Assembly (NCBI GenBank): GCA_030827515.1
Contig: JAUREI010000011.1
Location: 1 to 43,900, forward strand
Direction: 5' to 3'
Length of the DNA stretch: 43,900 nt
DNA from: Prosthecobacter sp.
GTDB lineage: Bacteria; Verrucomicrobiota; Verrucomicrobiia; Verrucomicrobiales; Verrucomicrobiaceae
Within the stretch, counting starts at the first letter, position 1. Each line of letters begins with the position of its first letter. Both the position numbers and the translations under genes were made by a program. Below, piece by piece: positions 31,666 through 39,031 of the stretch. A model generated the notes under the pieces. It made no database searches. It worked only from the letters and a program-made list of their open reading frames with translations, and was not told the origin of the DNA.

Positions 31666-32574
31666 ATGAAATCGTACCAACGTCTCATCGCCGCCATCGA
31701 CTTCACGCCCTCCTGCCGCAACGCGCTGCGCGAGGCCGTGCGCATGGGCCGGCATTCCGGCGCGTCGATCACCGCCGTGCACGTCATGGACGAATTCCTC
31801 GTCAGCGAGCTGAAACGCGCGTTGTCCACCGACCAGGCCAGCATCCGCGCCGAGTGGGAGACGCGCCTGCGCAAGTTTGTCGACGATTCCGAACTTGGAA
31901 CTCCCCATGTCGAGATCGAGATTCGCATGGGCAACGCCTTTCAGGAGCTGGTCGAGTGCTGCCGGGTTCACCAGGCCGATCTGTTGGTGATGGGAGCGCG
32001 CGGCTCGCGCAACGAGCCGAACCGGGTCGGCGTCATCGCCGCCCGCTGTGTGCGCAAGGCGCCGGTGGATGTGCTGCTTGTGCGCGAGGATGCCCAGGGG
32101 CCGTTCAGGCACCTGGTCGCCTGCGTCGACCTGTCCGAGAACTCCGCCCGTGCCGTCAGCCATGCCCTGCAGATCGCGGCCGAGGATGGTGCCACCCTCG
32201 ATTGCCTGCACGTGTATCAGTCGGCCCTGGCCATGTCCCTCGACTACGGCGGTCTGGCGGCACCGGTCGCCTCGACCATGGATGAGCAGGGACTGCGGAT
32301 GTGGCAAACCGAGCTCGACAAGTTTCTCGCCCCGGTGGAGGCGGCGGCACCGTCGGTGAGGGTGACGCGCATGGTCAAGGAACGGGTCAACATCCGCGAA
32401 GCCATCCTCGATCATGTCACCGAGACCCAGGCTGACATGGTCGTGCTCGGCACGCGCGGCAAAAGCGGCCTGCGTGAACTGCTCATTGGCACGACCGCCG
32501 AAAAGATCGTCGCGCACGCGACCTGCTCCATTCTGGCCGTCAAACCCAGCGTGTTGCCCGAGGGCGACGACTGA
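31666..32574 (+). CDS. Tandem universal stress protein
   Basis: Two UspA domains in 302 aa. The first (about 1-145) starts YQRLIAAIDFTPSCRNALR, with LLVMGARGSRNEPNRVGVIA as a degenerate ATP-binding loop. The second (about 148-295) starts FRHLVACVDLSENSARAV, with the full G-x2-G-x9-G(S/T) loop in VLGTRGKSGLRELLIGTTAEKIV. It is cytosolic and probably binds ATP or AMP under stress. The ATG at 31666 fits homology; the frame is open upstream to 31213, antisense to the Gfo/Idh/MocA gene. It precedes the sensor kinase, which suggests a shared stress or oxygen response. Confidence 0.94.
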   Translation: MKSYQRLIAAIDFTPSCRNALREAVRMGRHSGASITAVHVMDEFLVSELKRALSTDQASIRAEWETRLRKFVDDSELGTPHVEIEIRMGNAFQELVECCRVHQADLLVMGARGSRNEPNRVGVIAARCVRKAPVDVLLVREDAQGPFRHLVACVDLSENSARAVSHALQIAAEDGATLDCLHVYQSALAMSLDYGGLAAPVASTMDEQGLRMWQTELDKFLAPVEAAAPSVRVTRMVKERVNIREAILDHVTETQADMVVLGTRGKSGLRELLIGTTAEKIVAHATCSILAVKPSVLPEGDD

Positions 32575-32651
32575 CGCCATGATCCCGGATCGCCAGCTCT
32601 GCGAGGCCGCGGATGGCGGCGGAGGCACGTTGCGGGCGGCGGCTGGCGGTC

Positions 32652-32681
32652 TTGACAGCGCCGGTTCCGGGGCGCTAGCTG
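32652..32681 (+). promoter_or_regulatory. Promoter inside the upstream end of the kinase reading frame
   Basis: Consensus TTGACA (32652-32657), 18-nt spacer, TAGCTG (32676-32681). It lies downstream of the ATG at 32579 and 14 nt before the ATG at 32696, which favours the latter as the true kinase start. Confidence 0.5.
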
Positions 32682-32695
32682 GTGGCTCCTGCGCG

Positions 32696-34120
32696 ATGCT
32701 GCCGACCTCCGACCCCGATCTCATCCAAAGCCTTGTCGACCACGCGGGCATGCTGGTCATCGGCCTGGACGTTGAGGGGCGCATTCAATGGATGAGCCGC
32801 GGGCTGGAAAAGCTGTCCGGCTACCCGACCGATGAGGTGGTTGGGCGCGACTGGGTGGAGACCTTTTTGCCCGAGGAGCACTGGCAGGCGGCGCGGCTCA
32901 TGTGCCGGGGCGGCATTGGCACCGAGCGCGCGGAAAGCCATGTCAAGCCGCTGCTGGTGCGTGGGGGGGCGCCGCGCCAGGTCGACTGGTTCCATTCCGA
33001 TCTCAAGGATGCCGCCGGCAACCTCACCGGCATCCTTTGCATCGGTCGTGATGTCACCGAGTTGCGTGCCGCGCGGGCGGCGCTCGAGGTTTCGGAGGAG
33101 CGCAGCAGGGCGGTCCTCGAGACCGCGGTCAACGCCATCATCACGATGAACGAGCAGGCGGTCATCGAGACCGTCAACAGTTCCACCGAACGCATTTTTG
33201 GTTATTTGCGCGAGGAGTTGGTCGGCCAGAACATCAAGATCCTCATGCCCCAGCCCTATCGGGCCCGTCACGACGGCTACGTCGGCGCCTACCTGCGCTC
33301 GGGCGAGAAGAAGATCATCGGCATCGGCCGCGAGGTCGTCGGGCAGCGCAAGGACGGCACCATCTTTCCCATCGACCTCTCGGTCGGCGAGGCGCTTCTG
33401 CCGGATGGACGGCGGGTCTTCACCGGCATCATTCGCGACCTTACCGATCGCAAGCAGCTGGAGGAGAAAATCCTGCAGATCAGCGAGGAGGAACAGCACC
33501 GCATCGGCCAGGACATCCATGACGACCTCTGCCAGCAGCTCGCCGCCATCGGTTGCCTGGCCAAGGTGGCGCACCAGCAGTTGGCGCGCACTGGCAGCCG
33601 GGAAGCTGCCAACCTGGACGAGATTGTCCGTCTGGTCACCCAGGCAAACGTCCGTGCCCGGGAGATGTCGCGCGGCCTGTTGCCCGTGGTGCTTGACTCG
33701 GTCGGTCTGATGGAGGCGCTCAAGGATCTGGCGCAGGGAACCGAACGCATTTTTCGTGTCAGCTGTCCGTTTCGCTGCGACCGTCCGGTGAATGTGCCTG
33801 ACAACAAGATGGCGACCCAGCTCTTTCGCATTGCTCAGGAGGCGGTGGCCAATGCGATCAAGCACAGCCAGGCCGGACGCATTGAAGTCCAGCTCGCCGA
33901 GGAGGATCAGCATGTCCTGCTCCTCATCCGCGACAACGGACAGGGCATTCCCGACAACGTTTCCGGCAAGCGCACGGGCATGGGTCTGCTGACCATGACG
34001 CACCGGGCGCGCATGCTCGGCGGCACGCTTTCGGTTGAACCGGACGAGTTCGGCGGCACCGTGGTGCGATGCCGCGTCCCCGTCCCGACCCCGCAAAAGG
34101 CCAGCCCCAAGAAGCCGTAA
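32696..34120 (+). CDS. Sensor histidine kinase with a FixL-like haem-PAS domain
   Basis: Soluble 474-aa kinase with no membrane segment: PAS1 (about 5-126), PAS2 (about 134-256), HisKA_3 (about 263-331, EEEQHRIGQDIHDDLCQQL with His275) and HATPase (about 373-466, DNGQGIPDN, GTGMGL-like). PAS2 closely follows FixL: ARHDGYVGAYL and EKKIIGIGREVVGQRKDGT. The haem-ligand His of FixL corresponds to His192 and the distal Arg220 to Arg212; FixL Arg206 and His214 are Ala and Lys here. It may therefore sense O2 or NO. An alternative ATG at 32579 adds 39 Gly/Ala-rich residues; the 32696 start is favoured by a promoter. It overlaps the response regulator gene by 52 nt. Confidence 0.93.
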   Translation: MLPTSDPDLIQSLVDHAGMLVIGLDVEGRIQWMSRGLEKLSGYPTDEVVGRDWVETFLPEEHWQAARLMCRGGIGTERAESHVKPLLVRGGAPRQVDWFHSDLKDAAGNLTGILCIGRDVTELRAARAALEVSEERSRAVLETAVNAIITMNEQAVIETVNSSTERIFGYLREELVGQNIKILMPQPYRARHDGYVGAYLRSGEKKIIGIGREVVGQRKDGTIFPIDLSVGEALLPDGRRVFTGIIRDLTDRKQLEEKILQISEEEQHRIGQDIHDDLCQQLAAIGCLAKVAHQQLARTGSREAANLDEIVRLVTQANVRAREMSRGLLPVVLDSVGLMEALKDLAQGTERIFRVSCPFRCDRPVNVPDNKMATQLFRIAQEAVANAIKHSQAGRIEVQLAEEDQHVLLLIRDNGQGIPDNVSGKRTGMGLLTMTHRARMLGGTLSVEPDEFGGTVVRCRVPVPTPQKASPKKP

Positions 34121-34764
34121 AACGGCTCCTGCTCGTGGACGACCACCCGATCATGCGCCACGGGCTGGCGCAGCTCATCCGGGCAGAGCCCGGCCTGGAG
34201 GTTTGCGGCGAAGCCGGCAGCGCGCGCGAGGGCCTCGAAATCGCCGGTCGCCTGAAGCCGGATTTGGTGGTCATTGACTTGACCCTGCCCGACAAGAACG
34301 GCTTGGAACTGCTCAAGGACATCCAGGCCCAATACCCGGGCACCCTCTGCCTGGTGCTGTCGATGCATGACGAGACCATCTATGGTGAGCGGGCCCTGCG
34401 CGCCGGAGCCCGCGGTTACATCATGAAGGAGGCTGCGGCCGACCATCTCATCAGCGCCGCGCGCAAGGTCCTCTCCGGGGGCATCTACGTCAGTGACAGC
34501 ATGGCCAGCCGGATGCTTGAGCAGGTCACTGGCCGACGTGCCCGCGGGGGTGCCGGCGTCGAAACTCTGAGCGACCGGGAGCTTGAGGTGCTGGAGATGA
34601 TCGGACTCGGGGTCGCGACCAAGAACATTGCCGGGCGTCTGTGCATCAGCGCGCGCACGGTCGAGGCCCACCGCGCGCACATCAAGGAGAAGCTTGGTGT
34701 CGGTGATGGCGCGGCCCTGGTGCGCTATGCCGTGCAGTGGGTGGAGAGCCGGGCCGGCGTCTGA
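34069..34764 (+). CDS. NarL/LuxR-type response regulator
   Basis: The cognate partner of the preceding kinase. The 231-aa protein has a receiver domain (about 17-135) with RLLLVDDHPIMRHGL, phospho-acceptor Asp70 in VVIDLTLPD, a SMHDE switch region and the conserved Lys in YIMKEA. A GerE/LuxR helix-turn-helix follows (about 165-225: LSDRELEVLEMIGLGVATKNIAGRL, ISARTVEAHRAHIKEKLGV). Start ATG 34069 lies inside the kinase gene, implying translational coupling. No later ATG or GTG would keep the whole receiver. Confidence 0.96.
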   Translation: MPRPRPDPAKGQPQEAVKRLLLVDDHPIMRHGLAQLIRAEPGLEVCGEAGSAREGLEIAGRLKPDLVVIDLTLPDKNGLELLKDIQAQYPGTLCLVLSMHDETIYGERALRAGARGYIMKEAAADHLISAARKVLSGGIYVSDSMASRMLEQVTGRRARGGAGVETLSDRELEVLEMIGLGVATKNIAGRLCISARTVEAHRAHIKEKLGVGDGAALVRYAVQWVESRAGV

Positions 34765-34781
34765 AACCGCGTAATGGTTTC
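34763..34781. promoter_or_regulatory. Inverted repeat after the response regulator
   Basis: GAAACC (34763-34768), 7-nt loop, GGTTTC (34776-34781), overlapping the stop codon. No T-tract follows. Confidence 0.3.
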
Positions 34782-34787
34782 CACGAT

Positions 34788-34801
34788 GCCGCAATTGCGG
34801 C
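34788..34801. promoter_or_regulatory. Perfect 14-bp palindrome upstream of the AraC-type gene
   Basis: GCCGCAATTGCGGC, a continuous dyad centred about 98 bp before the AraC-type start codon. Its size and symmetry suit a dimeric regulator such as the neighbouring LuxR-type protein; this is inference. Confidence 0.4.
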
Positions 34802-34816
34802 GGCTCATCATGGCTT

Positions 34817-34832
34817 GTGCCGTAGCCGGCAC
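34817..34832. promoter_or_regulatory. GTGCCG/CGGCAC inverted repeat upstream of the AraC-type gene
   Basis: GTGCCG-TAGC-CGGCAC, a 6-bp dyad 15 bp after the 14-bp palindrome. It is a possible second operator or a small RNA hairpin. Confidence 0.35.
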
Positions 34833-34892
34833 GAATAGCCGGTCTGGTCCTGGCGGCCTAGCCTCGGGCGTCACCCAAAACACCGAACCGCC

Positions 34893-35714
34893 ATGAGCCA
34901 ATCCGCCAATTCCCACCAAGCCCGCCAGCGTTTCATCGACAATCTGGCCGACAGCGATCTGTTCCGTCACTACCAGCAGGCCTTTCACACCCTCACCGGG
35001 CTGCCGCTGTCGCTGCGCGCCCTCGGCGACGAGGAGCACATCGAGCAGTTGCTCACCCGCAAGGGCGTGGCGGGTGTCGTTCACAGCCTGATCCCCGTCA
35101 AGGTGGGCAAGAATCCGGTCGCCCTGCTGGAGACCGGCCACGTCCGCCTCGAGCCCGCCAACGCCAGCACCTTTGCCCCGCTGGCCAGCTCGCTGCTCGA
35201 CGACGACCGCAGCGCTGCCGAAATACGCTCCGCCCGCGTGCACTTCGATCAGGTGCCGGTCATGGATCCCCCACGTTACGAGGCGGCCCTCTGCCTGCTG
35301 CGCTCCTTTGCCATCCAGCTCGGCGAAAATGCCCATCGACTGCTTTTCGCTCACGCGACCCATGAGCCCGAAGCGGTGCGCAACGCCAAGATCTTCATCC
35401 ACGCCCACCTGGCCGAGCCAATGACGCTTGAGGGCGTCGCCAAGGCGGTCAGTGTCAGCCCCTTCCACTTCTGCAAGGTGTTTAAGCGGGCCACCGGCCT
35501 GACCTTCACCGACTTCGTCAACCGCGCGCGTGTGGAGAAGGCCAAGCGCATGCTCATGAAGCCTGCCGCGCGCATCACCGAGGTGGCCTACGATGTCGGC
35601 TTCCAGAGCCTCTCGCACTTCAACCGCAGTTTCCGTCGCATCGCCAGCGAATCGCCGACCGAGTTCCGCGGGCGCATGAAGGGCGGGCGCGTCGAGGAAC
35701 CGGCTCTGGCCTGA
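34893..35714 (+). CDS. AraC-family transcriptional regulator with PocR-like sensor region
   Basis: The 273-aa protein has an N-terminal region (about 20-155) that resembles a PocR-type ligand domain (YQQAFHTLTGLPLSLRAL, then VHSLIPVKVGKNPVALLETG) but lacks the usual Cys cluster. A C-terminal AraC double helix-turn-helix follows (about 168-265: IFIHAHLAEPMTLEGVAKAV, SPFHFCKVFKRATGL, ITEVAYDVGFQSLSHFNRSF). It probably senses a small metabolite or redox state. Three dyads lie in its 128-nt upstream region. It ends 14 nt before a bidirectional terminator. Confidence 0.92.
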   Translation: MSQSANSHQARQRFIDNLADSDLFRHYQQAFHTLTGLPLSLRALGDEEHIEQLLTRKGVAGVVHSLIPVKVGKNPVALLETGHVRLEPANASTFAPLASSLLDDDRSAAEIRSARVHFDQVPVMDPPRYEAALCLLRSFAIQLGENAHRLLFAHATHEPEAVRNAKIFIHAHLAEPMTLEGVAKAVSVSPFHFCKVFKRATGLTFTDFVNRARVEKAKRMLMKPAARITEVAYDVGFQSLSHFNRSFRRIASESPTEFRGRMKGGRVEEPALA

Positions 35715-35728
35715 GCCGATCCGGGCAC

Positions 35729-35765
35729 AAAAAACCCCGCGCCCGGATCGGGTGCGGGGTTTTTT
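35729..35765. terminator. Bidirectional intrinsic terminator
   Basis: Perfect 12-bp outer stem AAAAAACCCCGC / GCGGGGTTTTTT continued by an inner GCCCG/CGGGT stem with a GAT loop. T-tracts on both strands terminate the AraC-type gene (plus) and the HU gene (minus). Confidence 0.95.
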
Positions 35766-35778
35766 GCTGGGCAGGATC

Positions 35779-36054
35779 TCAGAGAGAGCCCTTGAGGGTG
35801 CTCGAGGGCGTGAAGCGAACGCTCTTCGAAGCCTTGATCTTCATGGCCTCGCCGGTCTTCGGGTTGCGACCAGTGCGGGCGGCGCGCTTGGCCACCTTGA
35901 AGGTGCCGAAGCCGATCAGCTGGACCGAGCCATCCTTCTTGATGCCTTTGGCGATCGATGCGAGGACTGCCTCGAGGGCTTCAGCGGCGGCGCGCTTGGA
36001 GGTTTCGGCGCCGAGGGCCTTTTGCACAAGTTCCGTGAGTTCTGCTTTATTCAT
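35779..36054 (-). CDS. hup: HU-type nucleoid DNA-binding protein
   Basis: A 91-aa histone-like dimer-forming protein that bends and compacts DNA. Seen: MNKAELTELVQKA, an Ala-rich helix AAAEALEAVLASIAKG, the conserved GFGTFKVAKRAARTGRNPKTGE beta-arm with the RNPKTG tip, and the C-terminal KIKASKSVRFTPSSTLK. Length and charge are standard for HU/IHF. It has a strong promoter (TTGACA-17-CTTAAT) and a leader of about 55 nt with a hairpin (36083-36105). It is terminated by the bidirectional terminator at 35729-35765. Confidence 0.97.
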   Translation of the reverse strand: MNKAELTELVQKALGAETSKRAAAEALEAVLASIAKGIKKDGSVQLIGFGTFKVAKRAARTGRNPKTGEAMKIKASKSVRFTPSSTLKGSL

Positions 36055-36082
36055 GGGATATTGGTATGGATGTTTTCAGCTT

Positions 36083-36105
36083 TTCCGCGGGGAAATTCTG
36101 CGGAA
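36083..36105 (-). promoter_or_regulatory. Hairpin in the HU mRNA leader
   Basis: TTCCGC (36083-36088) / GCGGAA (36100-36105) with an 11-nt loop, about 28 nt before the HU start codon. It could affect stability or translation; no known family is recognised. Confidence 0.3.
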
Positions 36106-36115
36106 TTAGTGGGCG

Positions 36116-36144
36116 ATTAAGAAGGCCCCCTCCTGGCCTGTCAA
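36116..36144 (-). promoter_or_regulatory. HU promoter
   Basis: Minus strand consensus TTGACA (36144-36139), 17-nt spacer, CTTAAT (36121-36116). The best promoter in the window, consistent with high HU expression. Confidence 0.7.
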
Positions 36145-36183
36145 ACATAAAAACCCCTGTGCAGCCGCAAAAGCCGTTGGCCC

Positions 36184-36729
36184 ATGAAACCCGATCCCTT
36201 GAAGCGATTTTTGCTTGACGAAATGCGCCCGTTTGTGCCCGCCTCGGCCTACCTTGCACCGGGTGCCGTGGTGTTAGGCGACGTCCGCCTTGGCGAGCAT
36301 GCAAGCCTGTGGTTTGGCAGTGTGTTGCGCGCCGACATCAACCGCATTGTGGTGGGCGCGCAGAGCAATGTCCAGGATGGTTCGGTGCTGCATGTCAGCG
36401 ACGATTTCGCCTGTGTGCTGGGCGAGCGGGTCAGCATAGGTCACCGCGCCGTGGTGCATGCCTGCGAGGTGGCCGACGAAGTGCTGGTCGGCATGGGAGC
36501 GATCCTGCTCGACGGCGCGGTCATCGGCGCACGCAGCATCGTTGCCGCAGGGGCGCTGGTGCCAAAGGGGATGCGGGTTCCGGAGGGTTCGCTGGTGCTG
36601 GGGTCGCCGGCGCGCGTGGTGCGGGCACTGACGCCGGATGAGCGGTGTGCCAACGCCCGCTTGGCGCTGAAGTATGTCGAGCTGGCGCGCCGCTACCGGG
36701 AGGCGGGCGGTTTGGTGCCGGGGTTGTAA
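36184..36729 (+). CDS. Gamma-class carbonic anhydrase-like hexapeptide protein
   Basis: A 181-aa left-handed beta-helix trimer protein. Repeats run from AYLAPGAVVLGDVRLGEHAS to LVLGSPARVV. The diagnostic block WFGSVLRADINRIVVGAQSNVQDG contains the Arg, Asp and Gln of the gamma-CA family. The metal histidines appear as HVSDD, GHRAVVHACEV. A C-terminal helix (CANARLALKYVELARRYREA) packs on the helix. Activity as a carbonic anhydrase is uncertain because many members lack it. It diverges from the HU gene; the upstream region lacks a clear promoter on this strand. Confidence 0.93.
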   Translation: MKPDPLKRFLLDEMRPFVPASAYLAPGAVVLGDVRLGEHASLWFGSVLRADINRIVVGAQSNVQDGSVLHVSDDFACVLGERVSIGHRAVVHACEVADEVLVGMGAILLDGAVIGARSIVAAGALVPKGMRVPEGSLVLGSPARVVRALTPDERCANARLALKYVELARRYREAGGLVPGL

Positions 36730-36746
36730 AAACCGCCGCCGCGCGG

Positions 36747-36776
36747 TTGCCAGCGCCGCGCCCGGCGTGTTAATAC
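36747..36776 (+). promoter_or_regulatory. Promoter of the BFN gene
   Basis: TTGCCA (36747-36752), 18-nt spacer, TAATAC (36771-36776), 7 nt before the ATG at 36784. The -35 box begins at the 3' end of an AACCGC/GCGGTT hairpin (36731-36748). Confidence 0.55.
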
Positions 36777-36783
36777 TTCCTCC

Positions 36784-37413
36784 ATGAATCGAGAAGTCGT
36801 CGAAGTCCAGGTGCGCGCCGTGCTCCCTCTCGAGGGGAGTTTTGCAGTGTTTCTTGGCAACGCCGACAAGACCTTTGTGATTTACGTCGACGAGTCGGTG
36901 GGCACGGCCATCTCCATGTTCATGCGCGGCGTTGCCAAGGACCGGCCGCTGACCCACGACCTGCTCGGTTCGGTGCTGATGGCCTTCGGTGCCCGTGTTG
37001 AGCGGGTGGTCATCAACCATGTCGAGGGCAGTGTCTTCCATGCCCGGCTGATCTTGTCGGCCGCCAACGAACTGCACCAGCGCAAGGTCGTGGAACTCGA
37101 TGCCCGGCCCAGTGACAGCATCGCCATGGCGGTGCAGCAGGGCGCTCAGATCTTTGTCGCCCGCAGCGTCTTCGACGCGGTGGAGGACGTCACCGACACC
37201 TTGGCGCAAATCGAGAAGCGCGGCCTGGAGCAGCCCTCGGCTGAAGCCGGAATGGGCGGTGAGGCCGAGGAAATCGATCCTGACGATCTGGATCTGGAGG
37301 GACTCGACCTTGAGGACGACGACGAAGACGATGAAGACGACTTCGATGACGGCTATCAAGGGCAGGATGACGACGATGAAGAGGGCGAGGAGTGGAAGAA
37401 GTCCGACGGCTGA
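36784..37413 (+). CDS. Bifunctional nuclease (BFN/DUF151) family protein with acidic tail
   Basis: The 209-aa protein has a BFN domain (about 1-140): VEVQVRAVLPLEGSFAVFLG, FVIYVDESVGTAI, RPLTHDLLGSVLMAFGARVERVVI, VVELDARPSDSIAMAV. The last 50 residues are extremely acidic (runs of Asp and Glu such as EDDDEDDEDD). BFN proteins cleave DNA and RNA in plants and are of unclear role in bacteria. The acidic tail is longer than I expect and could regulate nucleic acid binding. The gene starts 7 nt after its -10 box. Confidence 0.92.
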   Translation: MNREVVEVQVRAVLPLEGSFAVFLGNADKTFVIYVDESVGTAISMFMRGVAKDRPLTHDLLGSVLMAFGARVERVVINHVEGSVFHARLILSAANELHQRKVVELDARPSDSIAMAVQQGAQIFVARSVFDAVEDVTDTLAQIEKRGLEQPSAEAGMGGEAEEIDPDDLDLEGLDLEDDDEDDEDDFDDGYQGQDDDDEEGEEWKKSDG

Positions 37414-37435
37414 GCGTGTCGCCGCAAACAAGTGA

Positions 37436-37463
37436 TTGCGCGTGTCGCGCAGCCGCCTACAGG
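37436..37463 (+). promoter_or_regulatory. Putative promoter of the nucleotidyltransferase gene
   Basis: TTGCGC (37436-37441), 16-nt spacer, TACAGG (37458-37463), 6 nt before the GTG at 37470. Confidence 0.4.
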
Positions 37464-37469
37464 CCGCCC

Positions 37470-38393
37470 GTGCATCAAGCCTTTGTCCTCGGCGCCGGGC
37501 TCGGCACGCGGCTCCGTCCGCTGACCGACCAGCTGCCCAAGCCCCTCATTCCGGTTTTTCACCGCCCCCTCATCGAGTTTGCATTCGACCACCTGATCGA
37601 CGCCGGCGTGCGCTCCTTCGTGGTCAACACGCACCATCTGCCGGGGGCCTATGGGCGCGCCTTTCCCGAGGCCCGTCATGCCGGCGCGCCGATCCGCTTC
37701 CGCCAGGAAAGTCCGGAGCGCCTGGAGACGGCGGGGGGCATCGCCAACGTGCGCGATCTGCTCGGCAACGAGGGCTTTCTGGTCTACAACGGCGACATCC
37801 TGACCGACCTGCCCCTGGAGCGTTTGCTGAGTGCCCATCGTGCTGCCGGCAATCTGGTGACCCTGGCCCTGCGTTCCACCGGCCCGGCCCTGCATGTGGC
37901 ACTCGACCGGGATTCGGGTCGCATCGCCGACATCCACAACCGGTTGGGCAGCGGGCGCACCGACGGCTGTCTGTTTACCGGAGTCTATGTCTGTGAACCG
38001 GAATTTCACGATTGGCTGACGCCGGGCAGGGTGGAATCGGTCATTCCGGTGTTCCTGCGCATGATTCAGGCCGGAGCGCCCCTGGGCGGCGTGGTCATTG
38101 ACGAGGGTCGCTGGTGGGACTTGGGCAGCCGGGAGGCCTATCTCGACGCCCATCGCGAGCTGCATGCAACGGGTGTCGGCCCGGCCCTGCATCCGCTGGC
38201 CCGCATCGCCGATGGCGCCGTGCTGCGCGGGCTCAATGTGATCGGTCCTGGGGCCGAGGTCGGTGCCGGGGCGGTGCTGGAGGATTGCCTGCTTTGGCCC
38301 GGCGCGCGGGTTGAACCGGGGGCTCGTCTTGCCGGTTGCATCGTCCGCAGTGGTGTCACGGTGACCGGGGAGCATGGCCAGACGGACCTGTGA
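37470..38393 (+). CDS. Sugar-1-phosphate nucleotidyltransferase
   Basis: Transfers a nucleotide to a sugar 1-phosphate, making an activated sugar for envelope glycans. In 307 aa: the nucleotide-binding signature [14 protein letters not shown] and [30 protein letters not shown], the metal Asp in VYNGDIL, and [12 protein letters not shown] short left-handed-helix tail follows (about 240-300: [20 protein letters not shown]). The profile is closest to MurU or mannose-1-phosphate guanylyltransferases; the exact sugar cannot be decided. The GTG start at 37470 is chosen by homology and promoter; an upstream ATG at 37392 lies inside the BFN gene. Confidence 0.92.
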   Translation: MHQAFVLGAGLGTRLRPLTDQLPKPLIPVFHRPLIEFAFDHLIDAGVRSFVVNTHHLPGAYGRAFPEARHAGAPIRFRQESPERLETAGGIANVRDLLGNEGFLVYNGDILTDLPLERLLSAHRAAGNLVTLALRSTGPALHVALDRDSGRIADIHNRLGSGRTDGCLFTGVYVCEPEFHDWLTPGRVESVIPVFLRMIQAGAPLGGVVIDEGRWWDLGSREAYLDAHRELHATGVGPALHPLARIADGAVLRGLNVIGPGAEVGAGAVLEDCLLWPGARVEPGARLAGCIVRSGVTVTGEHGQTDL

Positions 38394-38421
38394 GCCTCCG
38401 CCAAAACCCCCAACAAACGGG

Positions 38422-38450
38422 TTGCCCGGGCGCGCGGCGGCGCGTAAGTC
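38422..38450 (+). promoter_or_regulatory. nuoBC promoter
   Basis: TTGCCC (38422-38427), 17-nt spacer, TAAGTC (38445-38450), 23 nt before the nuoB ATG. Confidence 0.55.
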
Positions 38451-38473
38451 TCCCCGAACCCCTTTTTGCCGAC

Positions 38474-39004
38474 ATGGTCGCCCCCGCCGAAACTCACGCC
38501 GCCTACGATTCGAAAATCGAGGGCAACGTTGTGTTCACCAAGCTTGATGCCGCCATCAACTGGATGCGCAAAAACTCCCTCTGGCCGATGCCGATGGGCC
38601 TCGCCTGCTGCGCCATTGAGATGATGGCCGCCGCCTGCAGCCGCTATGACCTGAGCCGTTTCGGCATGGAGGTCATGCGCTTCTCGCCGCGCCAGGCCGA
38701 CGTCATGATTGTCGCCGGCACTGTCACCTACAAGATGGCCCTCGCCGTCCGCCGCATCTGGGATCAAATGCCCGAGCCGAAGTGGTGCATCGCCATGGGG
38801 GCCTGCGCCTCCAGCGGCGGCATGTACCGCAGCTACGCCGTCCTGCAGGGCATCGACCAGCTCATTCCGGTGGACGTCTACATTTCCGGCTGCCCGCCGA
38901 GGCCCGAGGCGCTGCTGGAGGGCCTGATGCGCCTGCAGAACAAAATAGAGCGCGAGCATTCCCTGGTCGATCAGAAAAAGGAACTGCTCGCCGAACTCGC
39001 CTGA
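38474..39004 (+). CDS. nuoB: NADH-quinone oxidoreductase subunit B
   Basis: Carries iron-sulfur cluster N2, the last electron carrier before quinone in complex I. The 176-aa protein has the four cluster ligands Cys45-Cys46 ([10 protein letters not shown]), Cys111 (MGACASSGG) and Cys140 ([13 protein letters not shown]), plus [17 protein letters not shown]. Length is normal. It has its own promoter and is followed 27 nt later by nuoC. The other nuo genes are absent from the window. Confidence 0.97.
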   Translation: MVAPAETHAAYDSKIEGNVVFTKLDAAINWMRKNSLWPMPMGLACCAIEMMAAACSRYDLSRFGMEVMRFSPRQADVMIVAGTVTYKMALAVRRIWDQMPEPKWCIAMGACASSGGMYRSYAVLQGIDQLIPVDVYISGCPPRPEALLEGLMRLQNKIEREHSLVDQKKELLAELA

Positions 39005-39031
39005 CGCCTCAACCTGCCGCCTGTTGATTTC

